The notes beneath the pieces are model-generated. The model made no database searches, was not told the origin of the DNA, and saw only the letters and a program-made list of their open reading frames with translations. Source: an uncultured Cohaesibacter sp. (GTDB lineage Bacteria; Pseudomonadota; Alphaproteobacteria; Rhizobiales; Cohaesibacteraceae). From it: a DNA stretch of 64,000 nucleotides. Position 1 is the stretch's first letter. The number at the start of each line of letters is the position of its first letter. A program made the translations under genes and the position numbers. The stretch covers positions 62,001 to 126,000 of the forward strand of contig NZ_OY759877.1 of the NCBI RefSeq assembly GCF_963662805.1, written 5' to 3'. Shown one piece after another: positions 8,892 through 18,597 of this stretch.

Positions 8892-9916
8892 TCAGGAAGC
8901 AAACATCGCCTGCCAGGTCGGAAATGGGTCTCCGGCTGCTGGAGTGGCCTCATAGACGCCTCTGGCGATGGCACGGGCCATGGTGGCTGCGGCATGTGCT
9001 CCAAGGGTGCTGAAACTGTCCTCGTTTTCGGGCAGGTCTTTGGCGCCGGTGGAAAGAGCAAAGATCAGATCGCCATCCATCGGTGAATGGGCCGGCCACA
9101 GGGCGCGGGCAAAGCCGTCGTGTGCCATGATGGCGAGGCGTTTGGCTTCGGCCTTGGTCAGTCTTGCATCCGTGGCGATGATGCCGATAGTCGTGTTGCC
9201 TCCATGCCCGGTGGGCGAGCCCTTGGACATGCCCTTGCGCATGGCGTCGAGCTTGGTGAAGGGCACGTCGACATCGCTTGGCATGGTCGCCGGGTGGCCG
9301 AGGCCACCAAATTCCCCATCCTTCTCGAACGGTGCCGCCCAGAAGTGCGGCGTATCGCCCATGGTGGCACGCCCAACCGCATTGACGGCGACGAGTGCGC
9401 CGATCTTTATCCCACCTTCTGTCTGCATGGAGGCTGAGCCGAGACCGCCCTTGAGACCTGCGGTGAAGGCGCCGGTGCCTGCACCATAGCTGCCCAACGA
9501 GAAGTCGGTTGATGCCTCTTCTGCCGCCTGCCAGCCGAGGTCCCAGTAGGGGCTTTGCCTTGGCCATGCCTTGTCGCCTCCGTTGATGAGGTCGAACAGG
9601 ATGGCGCTCGAGACAATCGGGACACGGACGGGACCGATGGCGAAACCGCGGTCCTGTTGTCGCAGCCAACCCTGCACACCGCCTGCTGCATCCAGTCCGA
9701 AGGCCGAGCCGCCTGACAGTACAAGAGCATCGACATGCTGGACACTCTGGTCAGGGGCAAGGAGATCTGTATCTCGCGTTCCGGTGCGCCGCCAAGCACC
9801 ATGCAGGAGGCAATCATCGGGTGGTCGCAAACCAGAGCTGTGGTGCCGGATTTGAGCGTCCGGTCGGTCGCGTTGCCAACCTTCAGGCCTTCGATGTCAG
9901 TGATGAGGTTTTTCAT
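8892..9916 (-). pseudogene. P1-family (DmpA-like) aminopeptidase, interrupted by a one-base frameshift
   Basis: The N-terminal part (MKNLITDIEGLKVGNATDRTLKS, ending CMVLGGAP) and the rest (GTRDTDLLAPDQSVQHVDALVLSGGSAFGLDAAGG onward) lie in different frames. One missing G near 9783 on the plus strand (C on the coding strand) joins them as GGAP-GTRDTDLL, giving 341 residues, normal for peptidase family P1. These are N-terminal-nucleophile hydrolases that self-cleave; the likely nucleophile is in HGGNTTIGIIATDA. The ATG at 9916 is immediately downstream of the EamA transporter gene, which reads into it without a stop. Confidence 0.85.
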
Positions 9917-10837
9917 TGTCTCTTTGCCTTGGGATGATCTCGTTGGCCGCAGACCGACAGCGAGTGACAGAAGGACTGCGGCGAGGCCGACAAGTTGCAG
10001 CATAACGAGGCTTTCGCCCAACGCCAAGACGGCAACTGCCAGAGCGGTCGTTGGCACAAGGGCGGTGAAGAGTGCACCCGTCGACGCGGGAACTGTCTTG
10101 ATGCCGACGCACCAGAGGTAGAAGGACAGGACGCTCGAGGTGATGATGTAATAGACCGCCAGCAACCAGAAGGTCGGGCCCGCATCAGGCAGGAGCCAGC
10201 CGCCGTCCTGCCAGAAAAGGACCGGCAGGGAGACCGGGATCGCGATGAGATGCACAATCATGGTGAGGGTCCAAGGCGGGATGAGACTGGAATAGCGGCG
10301 GGTCAGGATGACGAAGACGGCCTCGGAGCAGACAGCGGCAAGGATCATCGCGTTGCCAAAGAGGGTATTGAGCCCGCCTGCGGCCTCGTTCTCGGCAACC
10401 GGGTTGGCGAAGTTGATGCAGGCGATACCAATCACGGCAAAGCCGATGGACAGGGCCGTGCGTGCGGTGATGATTTCACCAAGGACGAGGGCGCTCAAAA
10501 GGGCGATGGCTGCGGGCAGGGCAGAGGCGATGACGCCTGCGTTGATGGCGGTGGTATATTGCACGCCGATCAGCATCAGGGTGGTGAAGCCGACCACACC
10601 GAACAGGGCGAGGAAAATGATCTCGAGCCACTGTCGCGGGCGCAGCGCCATCAGACTTTTCCATCCATCACGCTCCGTGAGGGCGAGGGGCACAAGACAG
10701 AGGCTCGCCAACAGACATCTGAGCAATGTGAAGGAGGCTGGGGTCATTTCGCCGATGATCGCCTTTCCAAGAGCGATATTGATGCCAGTCAGCATCATGG
10801 CAAGGGCCAGCGTCAGATAGGAAATGAGGGAGGGCAT
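9913..10837 (-). CDS. EamA/DMT-family drug/metabolite transporter
   Basis: About 300 residues hold two EamA repeats with roughly ten membrane helices, starting MPSLISYLTLALAMMLTGINIALGKAI. The second repeat ends with LGESLVMLQLVGLAAVLLSLAVGLRP. In the sequence as given, its frame has no stop and runs on through the start of the P1 peptidase. A TGA in the next frame overlaps the peptidase ATG (9913-9916), the usual arrangement for coupled genes. Either a base is wrong in the short tail, or this is a true transporter-peptidase fusion. The cargo is unknown; export of amino acids or peptides would suit the partner. Confidence 0.85.
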
Positions 10838-10884
10838 AGGGCGCCACGCAAGGAAGACGGCACAGAGGTCGGAATTGGGAAGGA

Positions 10885-10921
10885 ATGAGAAAAGCCCCTC
10901 AGCGATGGGCAGAGGGGCTTT
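10885..10921 (-). terminator. Rho-independent terminator after livJ
   Basis: A 10-bp stem (AAAGCCCCTC / GAGGGGCTTT, 10891-10900 with 10912-10921) has an 11-base loop. On the minus strand it ends in TTTTCTC, 47 bases past the livJ stop. T residues on the plus side make it potentially bidirectional. Confidence 0.8.
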
Positions 10922-10967
10922 CCTTTTTGTCAGGAGCGGTCAGGCCGGATGGCCTGAAGGACCGATC

Positions 10968-12068
10968 TTATTTGTAGGCGTATTTGCCTTTGCTCCATTC
11001 GTACCAGACATAGCCTGGCAGGGTAACGTCGCCTTTGTCGTCGAAGGACAGCTTGCCGAGAACGGTGGAGAATTCACCGGCGTTCAGGGCTTCAGTCACA
11101 CCGTCATAGTCGGTGGAGCCAGCTGCTTTAACGGCTTCGGCCCAAGCCTGGATCGCTGCGTAGGTGTAGAGAACATACCCTTCGGTGGTCAGGCCTTTTG
11201 CCTTGAATTCTTCAACAACCGGAGCTGCTTCAGGGTTCAGAGCCGGATCCGGGGAGAAGGTCATCAGGGTGCCTTCGCCAGCGTCGCCGGTGATGGACCA
11301 GTATTCGTCGGTCACAAGAGCGTCACCAGAGATCAGAACGGTGTCCATGCCCTGTTCGCGCATCTGACGAACGATCAGGCCTGCTTCGGTGTGGTAACCA
11401 CCAACATACAGAGCGTCGATGCCAGCCTGTTTGAATTTGGAAACCAGCGCGGTGTAGTCTTTTTCACCAGCGGTGTAGGCTTCGTACATGGCAGGCTTGC
11501 CACCAAGAGCTTCAAAAGCAGCCATGGTTTCGTCGGCAAGACCTTTACCGTAAGCGGTCTTGTCGTGAATGATGGCAACTTTCTTGTCACCATATTCTTC
11601 GAACAGCAGTTTGCCTGCTACTTCGCCCTGCTGGTCATCACGACCGCAAACGCGGTAGATGCCCGGTCCCGGACGTTCGTCGGTGAATTTCGGGTTGGTG
11701 GAAGCAGGAGAGATCTGGATGATGCCTTCTTCAGCATAGACTGCGGAAGCTGGGATGGAAGAGCCAGAGCAGAAGTGGCCAGCCATGAAGACAACACCTT
11801 TACCAACCATCTGGTTGGCAACAGCTACAGCCTGTTTCGGGTCGCAAGCGTCATCGCCGATTTCCAGCTTCAGCATTTCGCCGTTGATGCCGCCAGCTGC
11901 GTTGATGTCCTCAACAGCCTGCTCGGCGCCGATTTTCATCTGCATGCCGAAGGATGCATACTGACCGGTCATCGGACCAGCCGTTGCGATCACGATATCA
12001 GCCATTGCAGCGCTGGACATAGCGATAGTGCTTGCAAGGGCGACGCCTGCCAAAAGTGCTTTTTTCAT
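10968..12068 (-). CDS. livJ: Branched-chain amino acid ABC transporter, periplasmic substrate-binding protein
   Basis: The 366-residue protein is a Leu/Ile/Val-binding type (periplasmic-binding fold type I). A signal peptide (KKALLAGVALASTIAMSSAAMA) is followed by DIVIATAGPMTGQYASFGMQM, the conserved first strand. I chose the ATG at 12068 because it gives a clean signal peptide. It is the last gene of the leftward liv cluster, separated by 222 bp from the DUF6867-like gene, and so may have its own promoter for high expression. The codon use is strongly biased, as expected of an abundant protein. Confidence 0.96.
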   Translation of the reverse strand: MKKALLAGVALASTIAMSSAAMADIVIATAGPMTGQYASFGMQMKIGAEQAVEDINAAGGINGEMLKLEIGDDACDPKQAVAVANQMVGKGVVFMAGHFCSGSSIPASAVYAEEGIIQISPASTNPKFTDERPGPGIYRVCGRDDQQGEVAGKLLFEEYGDKKVAIIHDKTAYGKGLADETMAAFEALGGKPAMYEAYTAGEKDYTALVSKFKQAGIDALYVGGYHTEAGLIVRQMREQGMDTVLISGDALVTDEYWSITGDAGEGTLMTFSPDPALNPEAAPVVEEFKAKGLTTEGYVLYTYAAIQAWAEAVKAAGSTDYDGVTEALNAGEFSTVLGKLSFDDKGDVTLPGYVWYEWSKGKYAYK

Positions 12069-12290
12069 CAAAACTCTCCCATGAGATGTTTGGTGCGTTC
12101 CGTTGCGCCTGATGGAGCGCAACTCCGGTAGTGATTGTTATTGAACCTTATCGGTTGCTTGGATTAGGACTGAATTTCTTGAACAATTCAATCCCTTTTT
12201 CTCCTTCATAGACCGAACAAACAATTATGTCCTGCATATGTCGAAGCGGGTGTGGCGTGCTTCGTCACACTCGATCTTTCGTCTATCGGC

Positions 12291-12635
12291 TCAGCTGTTC
12301 CGCTCTTTCCAGGAAAGAGGAGAAACCTTTGTGTAAAGCCAATGATACTGCCGCACCATCTGGTTGGTGCGGGTGTAACGGAAGCCCAGCCAGGAGATCA
12401 CAAGGAGGATCACGAAGCTGACAATATAGTAGTAGAGGGACAGCAATTGTCCCTCATAGAGGGCGAAATTCAGAAAGCGTACAGCTGCCGTGAGGAGCAG
12501 CATGTAGATGATGATCTGCTTCATCGGCCGCCAGCTGATCGCGATGGCGCGGCCTGACATCCACGCGGCACCACCACCCAGAAAGAGGGTCAGGACGAGA
12601 AAGGCGGAGAGGGAATTGTCCCAAAGCAAGTTCAT
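12291..12635 (-). CDS. DUF6867-like small membrane protein in the liv operon
   Basis: The 114-residue protein has about three hydrophobic helices (about 8-30, 37-57 and 65-86) and a polar tail with RYTRTNQMVRQYHWLYTK. It lies 17 bp after livF and before livJ. Proteins of this kind (DUF6867, as far as I can place it) recur beside liv genes in Hyphomicrobiales. An accessory role in the branched-chain amino acid transporter is inferred from position only. No catalytic motif is visible. Confidence 0.8.
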   Translation of the reverse strand: MNLLWDNSLSAFLVLTLFLGGGAAWMSGRAIAISWRPMKQIIIYMLLLTAAVRFLNFALYEGQLLSLYYYIVSFVILLVISWLGFRYTRTNQMVRQYHWLYTKVSPLSWKERNS

Positions 12636-12652
12636 GAAACCGGTTCCTTCTC

Positions 12653-13378
12653 TTAGTGCCGACCGCCTTCGAGGTAGGCTGCCTGGACTTCCGGGTTTGC
12701 CAGAAGTTCATGGCCACCACCTGTCAGGGTGATCTGTCCGTTGATCATCACATAGCCTCGGTGTGCGAGGCGCAGTGCGTGGTAGGCGTTCTGCTCGACG
12801 AGGAAGACGGTCAGGCCCTGCTTTTCGTTCAGTTCCTTGACCACTTCGAAGATCTGTTTGACGACGAGAGGAGCAAGCCCGAGGGACGGCTCGTCGAGCA
12901 TCAGCAGTTTTGGTCGGGCCATCAGGGCACGAGCGATGGCCAGCATCTGCTGTTCGCCGCCCGAAAGGGTCCCGCCGCGTTGGTTCTGACGCTTCTCCAG
13001 AATAGGGAAGAGGTCAAAAACCATGCGGAGATCCTTGTCCATGTGGGCATAGTCGATGACGGCCGCCCCCATAAGCAGGTTTTCCATCACGGTCATGCGC
13101 CCGAAGATGCGACGTCCTTCCGGGGACTGCGCGATCTGTTTGTGGGCGATTTCGTGCGTGGGCAGTTTGGTGATGTCTTCACCCTTGTAGATGATCGTGC
13201 CCGCACGTGCACGTGTCACGCCGCAGATGGTCATCATGGTGGTCGACTTGCCGGCGCCGTTTGCGCCGATGATGGTCACGATCTCGCCTTCGTTGACATC
13301 GATATCGATGCCCCTCAGAGCGACGATCTTGCCATAGTAGGTTTCAACGCCTCTCAGGCTGAGGAGTGGCTGGCTCAT
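12653..13378 (-). CDS. livF: Branched-chain amino acid ABC transporter ATP-binding protein LivF
   Basis: The 241-residue ABC ATPase has Walker A GANGAGKST, signature LSGGEQQ and Walker B LLMLDEPSLGL, then the H-loop in VFLVEQNAYHAL. With LivG it forms the nucleotide-binding pair that powers LivHM. Its ATG overlaps the livG stop by four bases. The second-gene position and the 241-residue length fit LivF and not LivG. Confidence 0.96.
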   Translation of the reverse strand: MSQPLLSLRGVETYYGKIVALRGIDIDVNEGEIVTIIGANGAGKSTTMMTICGVTRARAGTIIYKGEDITKLPTHEIAHKQIAQSPEGRRIFGRMTVMENLLMGAAVIDYAHMDKDLRMVFDLFPILEKRQNQRGGTLSGGEQQMLAIARALMARPKLLMLDEPSLGLAPLVVKQIFEVVKELNEKQGLTVFLVEQNAYHALRLAHRGYVMINGQITLTGGGHELLANPEVQAAYLEGGRH

Positions 13379-14244
13379 GAGGTCTGCTCCTCCTTGTGCG
13401 CGAACTTCGCTTCGGCTTCGGCTTCTTCGACCTCTTCGTCATCAACGCCAAGATAGGCGGCAATCACGCTTGGGTCATTCTGGACGAAGTTGGCATCACC
13501 GTCGGAGATCTTCACGCCATAATCGAGAACGACGACGTGGTCGGAGATCTGCATCACCATGCTCATGTCGTGCTCGATCAGGAGAACGGCGGTGCCATCT
13601 TTCTCGCGGATGGAGTAGAGCAACTGGTTGAGCTCGTTGGTTTCCTTGGGGTTGAGGCCAGCAGCCGGTTCGTCAAGGCACAAGAGTTCCGGACCGGTGC
13701 ACATGGCACGGGCGATTTCGAGACGACGCTGATCGCCATAGGGCAGATCAGCAGCCGGATCGTCGGCGCGGTCGATCAGGTGGATCCGCTCCAGCCAGTC
13801 CTTGGCCTTCTCAATGGATGCCTTTTCCGATTTGCGGAAGCTGGAAAGCCCCAGAATGCCACCAATGGTGAAATTCGATGCTTTCATAAGCTTGTTGTGC
13901 TGGGCGATCATCAGGTTTTCCAGAACCGTCATGCCGCCGAAGAGGCGAATGTTCTGGAAGGTTCTGGCGACCTTGGCCCGTTCCGCAATCTGGAAATCGG
14001 GAATGCGTTCCAACAGCAGGTTCTGACCGTTGGCACGATTCATGGTGATCCGGCCTTCGGTGGGCTTGTAGAAGCCCGTGACGCAGTTGAAGACCGTGGT
14101 CTTGCCAGCGCCGTTGGGACCGATCAGGGCGGTGATGTCGTTGCGTCCTACTTGGAAGGAAAGATCGTCAACGGCAACAAGGCCTCCGAAGCGCATCGTG
14201 AGATGCTCGACGGTCAGGATGGGATTGTCATTCCAGGTGCTCAT
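13375..14244 (-). CDS. livG: Branched-chain amino acid ABC transporter ATP-binding protein LivG
   Basis: The 289-residue ABC ATPase has Walker A GPNGAGKTT, an LPYGDQRRLEIARA signature region, Walker B LLCLDEPAAGLN and H-loop VLLIEHDMSM. The insertion between Walker A and the signature and the extended C-terminus, here unusually acidic (DDEEVEEAEAEAKF), are typical of LivG. It overlaps livF and livM by four bases on each side, so the three are translationally coupled. Confidence 0.96.
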   Translation of the reverse strand: MSTWNDNPILTVEHLTMRFGGLVAVDDLSFQVGRNDITALIGPNGAGKTTVFNCVTGFYKPTEGRITMNRANGQNLLLERIPDFQIAERAKVARTFQNIRLFGGMTVLENLMIAQHNKLMKASNFTIGGILGLSSFRKSEKASIEKAKDWLERIHLIDRADDPAADLPYGDQRRLEIARAMCTGPELLCLDEPAAGLNPKETNELNQLLYSIREKDGTAVLLIEHDMSMVMQISDHVVVLDYGVKISDGDANFVQNDPSVIAAYLGVDDEEVEEAEAEAKFAHKEEQTS

Positions 14245-15533
14245 CCTTCGCCCTCCGCAACCAGATCGCCCGATACGGCTTTTTTCTCTTTGAGGTAGAC
14301 CGATGGCTGACGGCTAGAGACCAGCCCACGCGGTTTCCAAACCATGATCACGACCATGAGGAGACCGAAGACGAGCATGCGCAGCTCTTCGAGATCGCGG
14401 AAGAGCTCGAAGCCGCCGATCATCACGATGGAGGCGACGACCACGCCAATCTGGCTGCCAAGACCCCCGAGAACCACGATCGCCAGAATGATCGCCGATT
14501 CCATGAAGGTGAAACTCTCCGGAGAGATGAAGCCCTGACGGGTGGCGAAGAAGGCTCCGGCAAACCCGCCAAACATGGCGCCTAGCGAGAAGGCCGTCAG
14601 TTTGGTGTTGGTGGTGTTGATGCCGAGGGAGCGGCAGGCGATTTCGTCTTCACGCAGGGCTTCCCATGCGCGACCAATCGGCAGCTTGCGCAGACGCATG
14701 GTCACGAAGTTGGTGATCAGCGCCAGAATCAGGATGAGGTAGAACAGGAAGATCACCCTGTGCAGCGAGGAATAGTCGAGGCCGAAGAAATCGGCAAAGC
14801 CATCCTTGCGCTTGAATTCAAGACCGAAGAAGGACGGGCGCGGGATCTGGGAGATACCGTCCGGACCTCCGGTGAACTCATACCAGTTGAGCAGGACAAC
14901 GCGGATGATTTCCCCGAACGCGAGGGTCACGATGGCGAGATAATCGCCGCGCAGTCGCAGGACCGGGAAGCCCAGAATGATGCCCCAGAAGGCGGCCAGA
15001 ATACCGGCAAGCGGCAGGCAGACCCAGAAGGACAGATCAAAATAATGGGCGAACAGCGCGTAGGAATAAGCACCCACCGCATAGAAGGCCACATAGCCAA
15101 GATCGAGAAGACCGGCAAGGCCGACCACGATATTGAGGCCCCAGCCGAGCATGACATAGGTGAGAACCAGAATGCCAAGGTCGATCATGTAGCGATCGCC
15201 CCACATCGGCAGGGTCACGGCAAGGGCCAGAAGAGCCGGGCCGATGAAGGTGCCGACCTTCGACATGGTGTCGGAGGAGGGCAGGACCGATTTGGCTGCA
15301 TCTGCGACCGGATTTTGACCGCGCCAGACAAGCAGACTGATGAGGAATCGGCCGATGCCGACGACGACGACCATGGAAGCGACCAGCGTCCATTCTCCGT
15401 CGATGATCAGACCGCCGGTGTCGGTTCTTGTTCTCAGACCGACCAGAATCCAGGTCAATCCGAGCGTAACCAGTGCCGCTAGGCCCGCATCCTTGAGAGC
15501 GGAGCCGACGCGGGTGTCATTGAGAAACTGCAT
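14241..15533 (-). CDS. livM: Branched-chain amino acid ABC transporter permease LivM
   Basis: The 430-residue permease has about ten membrane helices and the BPD_transp_2 core with LNIVVGLAGLLDLGYVAFYAVGAY near residue 135-160. The extra N-terminal ~100 residues, with two hydrophobic segments before the core, are common in long LivM proteins. A conserved cytoplasmic loop (LRKLPIGRAWEALREDEIACRSLGIN) contacts the ATPases. It overlaps livG by 4 bp and lies 1 bp after livH. Confidence 0.95.
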   Translation of the reverse strand: MQFLNDTRVGSALKDAGLAALVTLGLTWILVGLRTRTDTGGLIIDGEWTLVASMVVVVGIGRFLISLLVWRGQNPVADAAKSVLPSSDTMSKVGTFIGPALLALAVTLPMWGDRYMIDLGILVLTYVMLGWGLNIVVGLAGLLDLGYVAFYAVGAYSYALFAHYFDLSFWVCLPLAGILAAFWGIILGFPVLRLRGDYLAIVTLAFGEIIRVVLLNWYEFTGGPDGISQIPRPSFFGLEFKRKDGFADFFGLDYSSLHRVIFLFYLILILALITNFVTMRLRKLPIGRAWEALREDEIACRSLGINTTNTKLTAFSLGAMFGGFAGAFFATRQGFISPESFTFMESAIILAIVVLGGLGSQIGVVVASIVMIGGFELFRDLEELRMLVFGLLMVVIMVWKPRGLVSSRQPSVYLKEKKAVSGDLVAEGEG

Positions 15534-15534
15534 C

Positions 15535-16452
15535 TTACACTTTCTCCACTTCAGGCTTGCCGAGCAGGCCGGACGGCAGGAAGATCAGCACGATCGCGAG
15601 GATCGAGAAGGCTGCCACGTCCTTGTATTCGACAGAGAAGTAACCGGACCAGAAGGTCTCGATGAGACCGATCAGCAGACCACCGAGCATGGCGCCGGGC
15701 AAGGAGCCGATACCGCCAAGGACTGCAGCGGTGAAGGCCTTCACCCCGGCAAGGAAGCCGATGTAGAAGTCGATCACGCCATAATAGAGCAGGAACATGA
15801 TGCCCGCGACCGATGCAAGGGCTGCGCCCATGACGAAGGTCAGCGAAATGGTGCGGTCAACGTTGACACCAAGCAGGGCTGCCATTTTCTGATCCTGCTC
15901 GCAGGAGCGCTGGGCGCGACCAAGCGAGGTCTTGTTGATCAGCATGGTAAAGCCGACCATGAGCAGGACGGTGGTCACGATGATCAGGATCTGCATGTAG
16001 GACAGCTGAACAGCGAAGCCACTTGCGCTCTCCATGAGAGTGAAGCCACCGGTTACCTGCGGCGGAAGGGGCTTGACGCGTGCGCCCTGAACAACCTGAA
16101 CGAAGTTCTGCAGTACGATCGACATGCCGATGGCAGTGATCAACGGAGCCAGGCGGAAGGAGCCGCGCAAGGGGCGATATGCCAGTCGCTCTACGGCCCA
16201 GCCCCAGACCGATGTCATCAGCATCGAGATGATGAGGACGATCAACAGAGCAATAGGGAGAAAAGTGACGCCCATGGCCGTGACAGCCAGAAGCGCAATC
16301 AGCGCGATGAACGCGCCGACCATGAAGATGTCACCGTGGGCAAAGTTGATCATGCCGATGATGCCATACACCATGGTGTAACCAATGGCGATGAGGCCGT
16401 AGATGGACCCCAGTGTGATGCCATTGATCAACTGTTGTATAAAATATTCCAT
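15535..16452 (-). CDS. livH: Branched-chain amino acid ABC transporter permease LivH
   Basis: The 305-residue permease opens the liv operon. It begins MEYFIQQLINGITLGSIYGLIAIGYTMVYGIIGMINFAHG, the standard LivH N-terminus, has about eight helices, and carries the EAA-like loop RAQRSCEQDQKMAALLGVN. It pairs with LivM to form the inner-membrane channel for branched-chain amino acids. The AT-rich region upstream (16453-16915) should hold the operon promoter. Confidence 0.96.
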   Translation of the reverse strand: MEYFIQQLINGITLGSIYGLIAIGYTMVYGIIGMINFAHGDIFMVGAFIALIALLAVTAMGVTFLPIALLIVLIISMLMTSVWGWAVERLAYRPLRGSFRLAPLITAIGMSIVLQNFVQVVQGARVKPLPPQVTGGFTLMESASGFAVQLSYMQILIIVTTVLLMVGFTMLINKTSLGRAQRSCEQDQKMAALLGVNVDRTISLTFVMGAALASVAGIMFLLYYGVIDFYIGFLAGVKAFTAAVLGGIGSLPGAMLGGLLIGLIETFWSGYFSVEYKDVAAFSILAIVLIFLPSGLLGKPEVEKV

Positions 16453-16915
16453 TTGACTCGCTGTTCCTGCGTTCGCTGTGGCTTGGAACCACTTATTATG
16501 ATGGAAGTTATTGTTCGTTTTTAATTGAGACGTTTCTCGCCAACTTTTTTAGCAAGAAGTCGTGAGGAGTACAAATATTTGTGTTGGGGTTTCAATCAAT
16601 TTTGGCGAAATTTGAAAAAAATGTCTAAAATTTAGCCATTTTTCCATGGTTTGCTGGTGTATTTGGCACAAAAATTTACGAAATTGAGAAGGTTGATTGC
16701 AGAATAGACGATAAATGTGGAACGTTTCTATTGATCTGTCTGATATTTGTGCAGAGATCCGTTCGCGTTCAACTGCTCTGTTAGAATCTTGCGTATTAAT
16801 TGCGCAAAATGGCGGAATTTTTGGATCTGCCGGTTGTTTCATCGGCCCCTGAAAGAAGGCTGACTCCACTCGAGAGATGGGCGTGTACGGGAAAATTCTT
16901 AAGTCGGAGCGGTTT
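16453..16915. other. AT-rich leader and promoter region of the liv operon
   Basis: About 460 bases between livH and the 3' end of radC hold no convincing gene. The stretch 16540-16800 is distinctly AT-rich compared with its neighbours and carries many A/T runs on the strand leading into livH. It is the likely place for the liv promoter and amino-acid-responsive operators. I cannot name a specific site. Confidence 0.4.
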
Positions 16916-17614
16916 TCAGATCAACCCAAGCGAGCGAAAACTGACGTGACCACTGCGCGCAACGATGATGTGATCGTGCAAAAGGACACCCAGAGGTTCG
17001 GCGGCATCGGCAACCTGCTTGGTCATGTCGATGTCTGCGCGTGAGGGAGTCGGGTCGCCGCTGGGGTGATTGTGGACCATGATGATCGCCGTGGCGGACA
17101 GCTCGAGGGCCCGCTTGACGACTTCGCGGATGTAGACCGGTGTATGGTCCACCGTGCCGGTCTGTTGCACCTCGTCGGCGATCAGCTTGTTCTTCTTGTC
17201 AAGAAAGATGATCCGGAACTGCTCGATGTCATTGTAGGCCATGGTTGTGCGGCAATGGTCAAGCACCGCATTCCAAGAAGACAGCACAGGCCGATCCTTG
17301 ACCTGATCCGAGGTGAACTTGGCGGCGGCCGCCCGGACAAGCTTGAGTTCGGTGGCCACCGATTGGCCGATGCCGGGAGTTTCCATTAGCAGCTTTTCAG
17401 GGGCTGCCAGCACTTCGGCAAAGGAGCCGAAGCGGGCGAGCAGGGCCTTGGCGATGGGTTTGGTGTCGCGTCTGGGGATGGCGCGGAACAGGATCAGTTC
17501 TAGCAGTTCATAATCATGCAGCGCGTCGGGCCCGGCATCGCGGAATTTCTGGCGAAGCCGATCCCGGTGGCCCATGTAATGGGGCGTGCCTGCTGCATCC
17601 TTCAAACCACCCAT
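16916..17614 (-). CDS. radC: RadC family (JAB/MPN-type) protein
   Basis: The 232-residue protein has an N-terminal helix-hairpin-helix segment (DYELLELILFRAIPRRDTKPIAKALLARFG; METPGIGQSVATELK) and a C-terminal JAMM/MPN domain with the metal motif VHNHPSGDPTPSRADID. Despite the name, RadC's part in DNA repair has not been established. It sits 8 bp after map in the same direction and is probably co-transcribed. Confidence 0.95.
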   Translation of the reverse strand: MGGLKDAAGTPHYMGHRDRLRQKFRDAGPDALHDYELLELILFRAIPRRDTKPIAKALLARFGSFAEVLAAPEKLLMETPGIGQSVATELKLVRAAAAKFTSDQVKDRPVLSSWNAVLDHCRTTMAYNDIEQFRIIFLDKKNKLIADEVQQTGTVDHTPVYIREVVKRALELSATAIIMVHNHPSGDPTPSRADIDMTKQVADAAEPLGVLLHDHIIVARSGHVSFRSLGLI

Positions 17615-17622
17615 CGCTTACC

Positions 17623-18459
17623 TCAGCTGCCGCTGATATTATAGGGCGGCTTGTCGTAGCCCTTCGGGGAGAGGGTGAAAATCTCGCAGCCATCCTCGGT
17701 GATGCCGATGGAATGCTCGAACTGGGCGGACAGCGACCGGTCACGGGTTACTGCGGTCCAGCCGTCGGACAGGACTTTCACATGGGGTTTGCCCAGATTG
17801 ATCATCGGCTCGATGGTGAAGATCATGCCCGGTTTTAGCTCGACGCCTTCGCCCCGTACGCCATAGTGGAGAATGTTGGGAGCATCGTGGAACAGCTGTC
17901 CGACGCCGTGGCCGCAGAAATCACGAACAACGCCGCAGCGCTCGCCTTCGGCAAATTCCTGAATGGCCGCGCCGATATCGCCGGTAGTGTTCCCCGGCTT
18001 GGCGACCTCGATGCCGATCATCAGGGATTCGTATGTCACTTCGAGTAGCCGTTCGGCGGCCCGCTTGATTTGGCCAACCGGATACATGCGCGAGCTGTCG
18101 CCATACCATCCATCAAGCACATAGGTGACATCGACGTTGACGATATCCCCTTCCTTCAATGGCTTTTCATTGGGGATGCCGTGGCAAACCACGTGATTGA
18201 TCGAGGTGCAGGTATATTTGGTGTAGCCACGATAATTGAGGGTCGCGGGCAGGGCGCCATTCTCTTCGCCGAAATCGCGAATGTAGTCGTCGATCTCCTG
18301 CGTGGTCGTACCCGGCTTGATCAATTCGGCGACGCCGTCAAGGGCGCGGGCGGCAAGTTGGCCGGCCTTGCGCATGCCTTCGAATGCGTCTTTGCCATAG
18401 AGGCGAATGTCACCTGTGTTTCTGAGTGGGGCGCTGGCGGCCTCGATGTAATTTACCAT
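17623..18459 (-). CDS. map: Type I methionine aminopeptidase
   Basis: Map removes the initiator methionine from nascent proteins. The 278-residue protein shows the pita-bread fold ligands: NHVVCHGIPN (substrate His), DIVNVDVTYVLDGWYGDSSRM (two Asp), GHGVGQLFHDAPN (His), FTIEPMINLG (Glu) and QFEHSIGITEDG (Glu). A short N-terminal extension of about 20 residues precedes the domain. It lies upstream of radC with an 8-bp gap. Confidence 0.97.
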   Translation of the reverse strand: MVNYIEAASAPLRNTGDIRLYGKDAFEGMRKAGQLAARALDGVAELIKPGTTTQEIDDYIRDFGEENGALPATLNYRGYTKYTCTSINHVVCHGIPNEKPLKEGDIVNVDVTYVLDGWYGDSSRMYPVGQIKRAAERLLEVTYESLMIGIEVAKPGNTTGDIGAAIQEFAEGERCGVVRDFCGHGVGQLFHDAPNILHYGVRGEGVELKPGMIFTIEPMINLGKPHVKVLSDGWTAVTRDRSLSAQFEHSIGITEDGCEIFTLSPKGYDKPPYNISGS

Positions 18460-18597
18460 CTCATATTGCTTTCAATCACTTCTTTGCTTCCATGGATATC
18501 GCTCTCGTTCGCAATGTGCAAACCGGAAATGGGAAAAGACCTTACTTTCTGGTTCAATCCAGAGAACGTGGGCTCAATCTACCGTCTCTTGCACTTT

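Noticed and set aside
8892..9916. Treating the P1 peptidase, DadA-like and thrS breaks as true gene decay
   Set aside because: All sites are one-base indels that restore full-length conserved proteins, and one of them is an essential synthetase. Sequencing error explains them better as a group.
16549..16869. A 106-codon minus-strand frame upstream of livH
   Set aside because: It lies in AT-rich DNA with random-looking residues (many Gln, Ile and Phe) and no start signal; the region is better read as promoter DNA.
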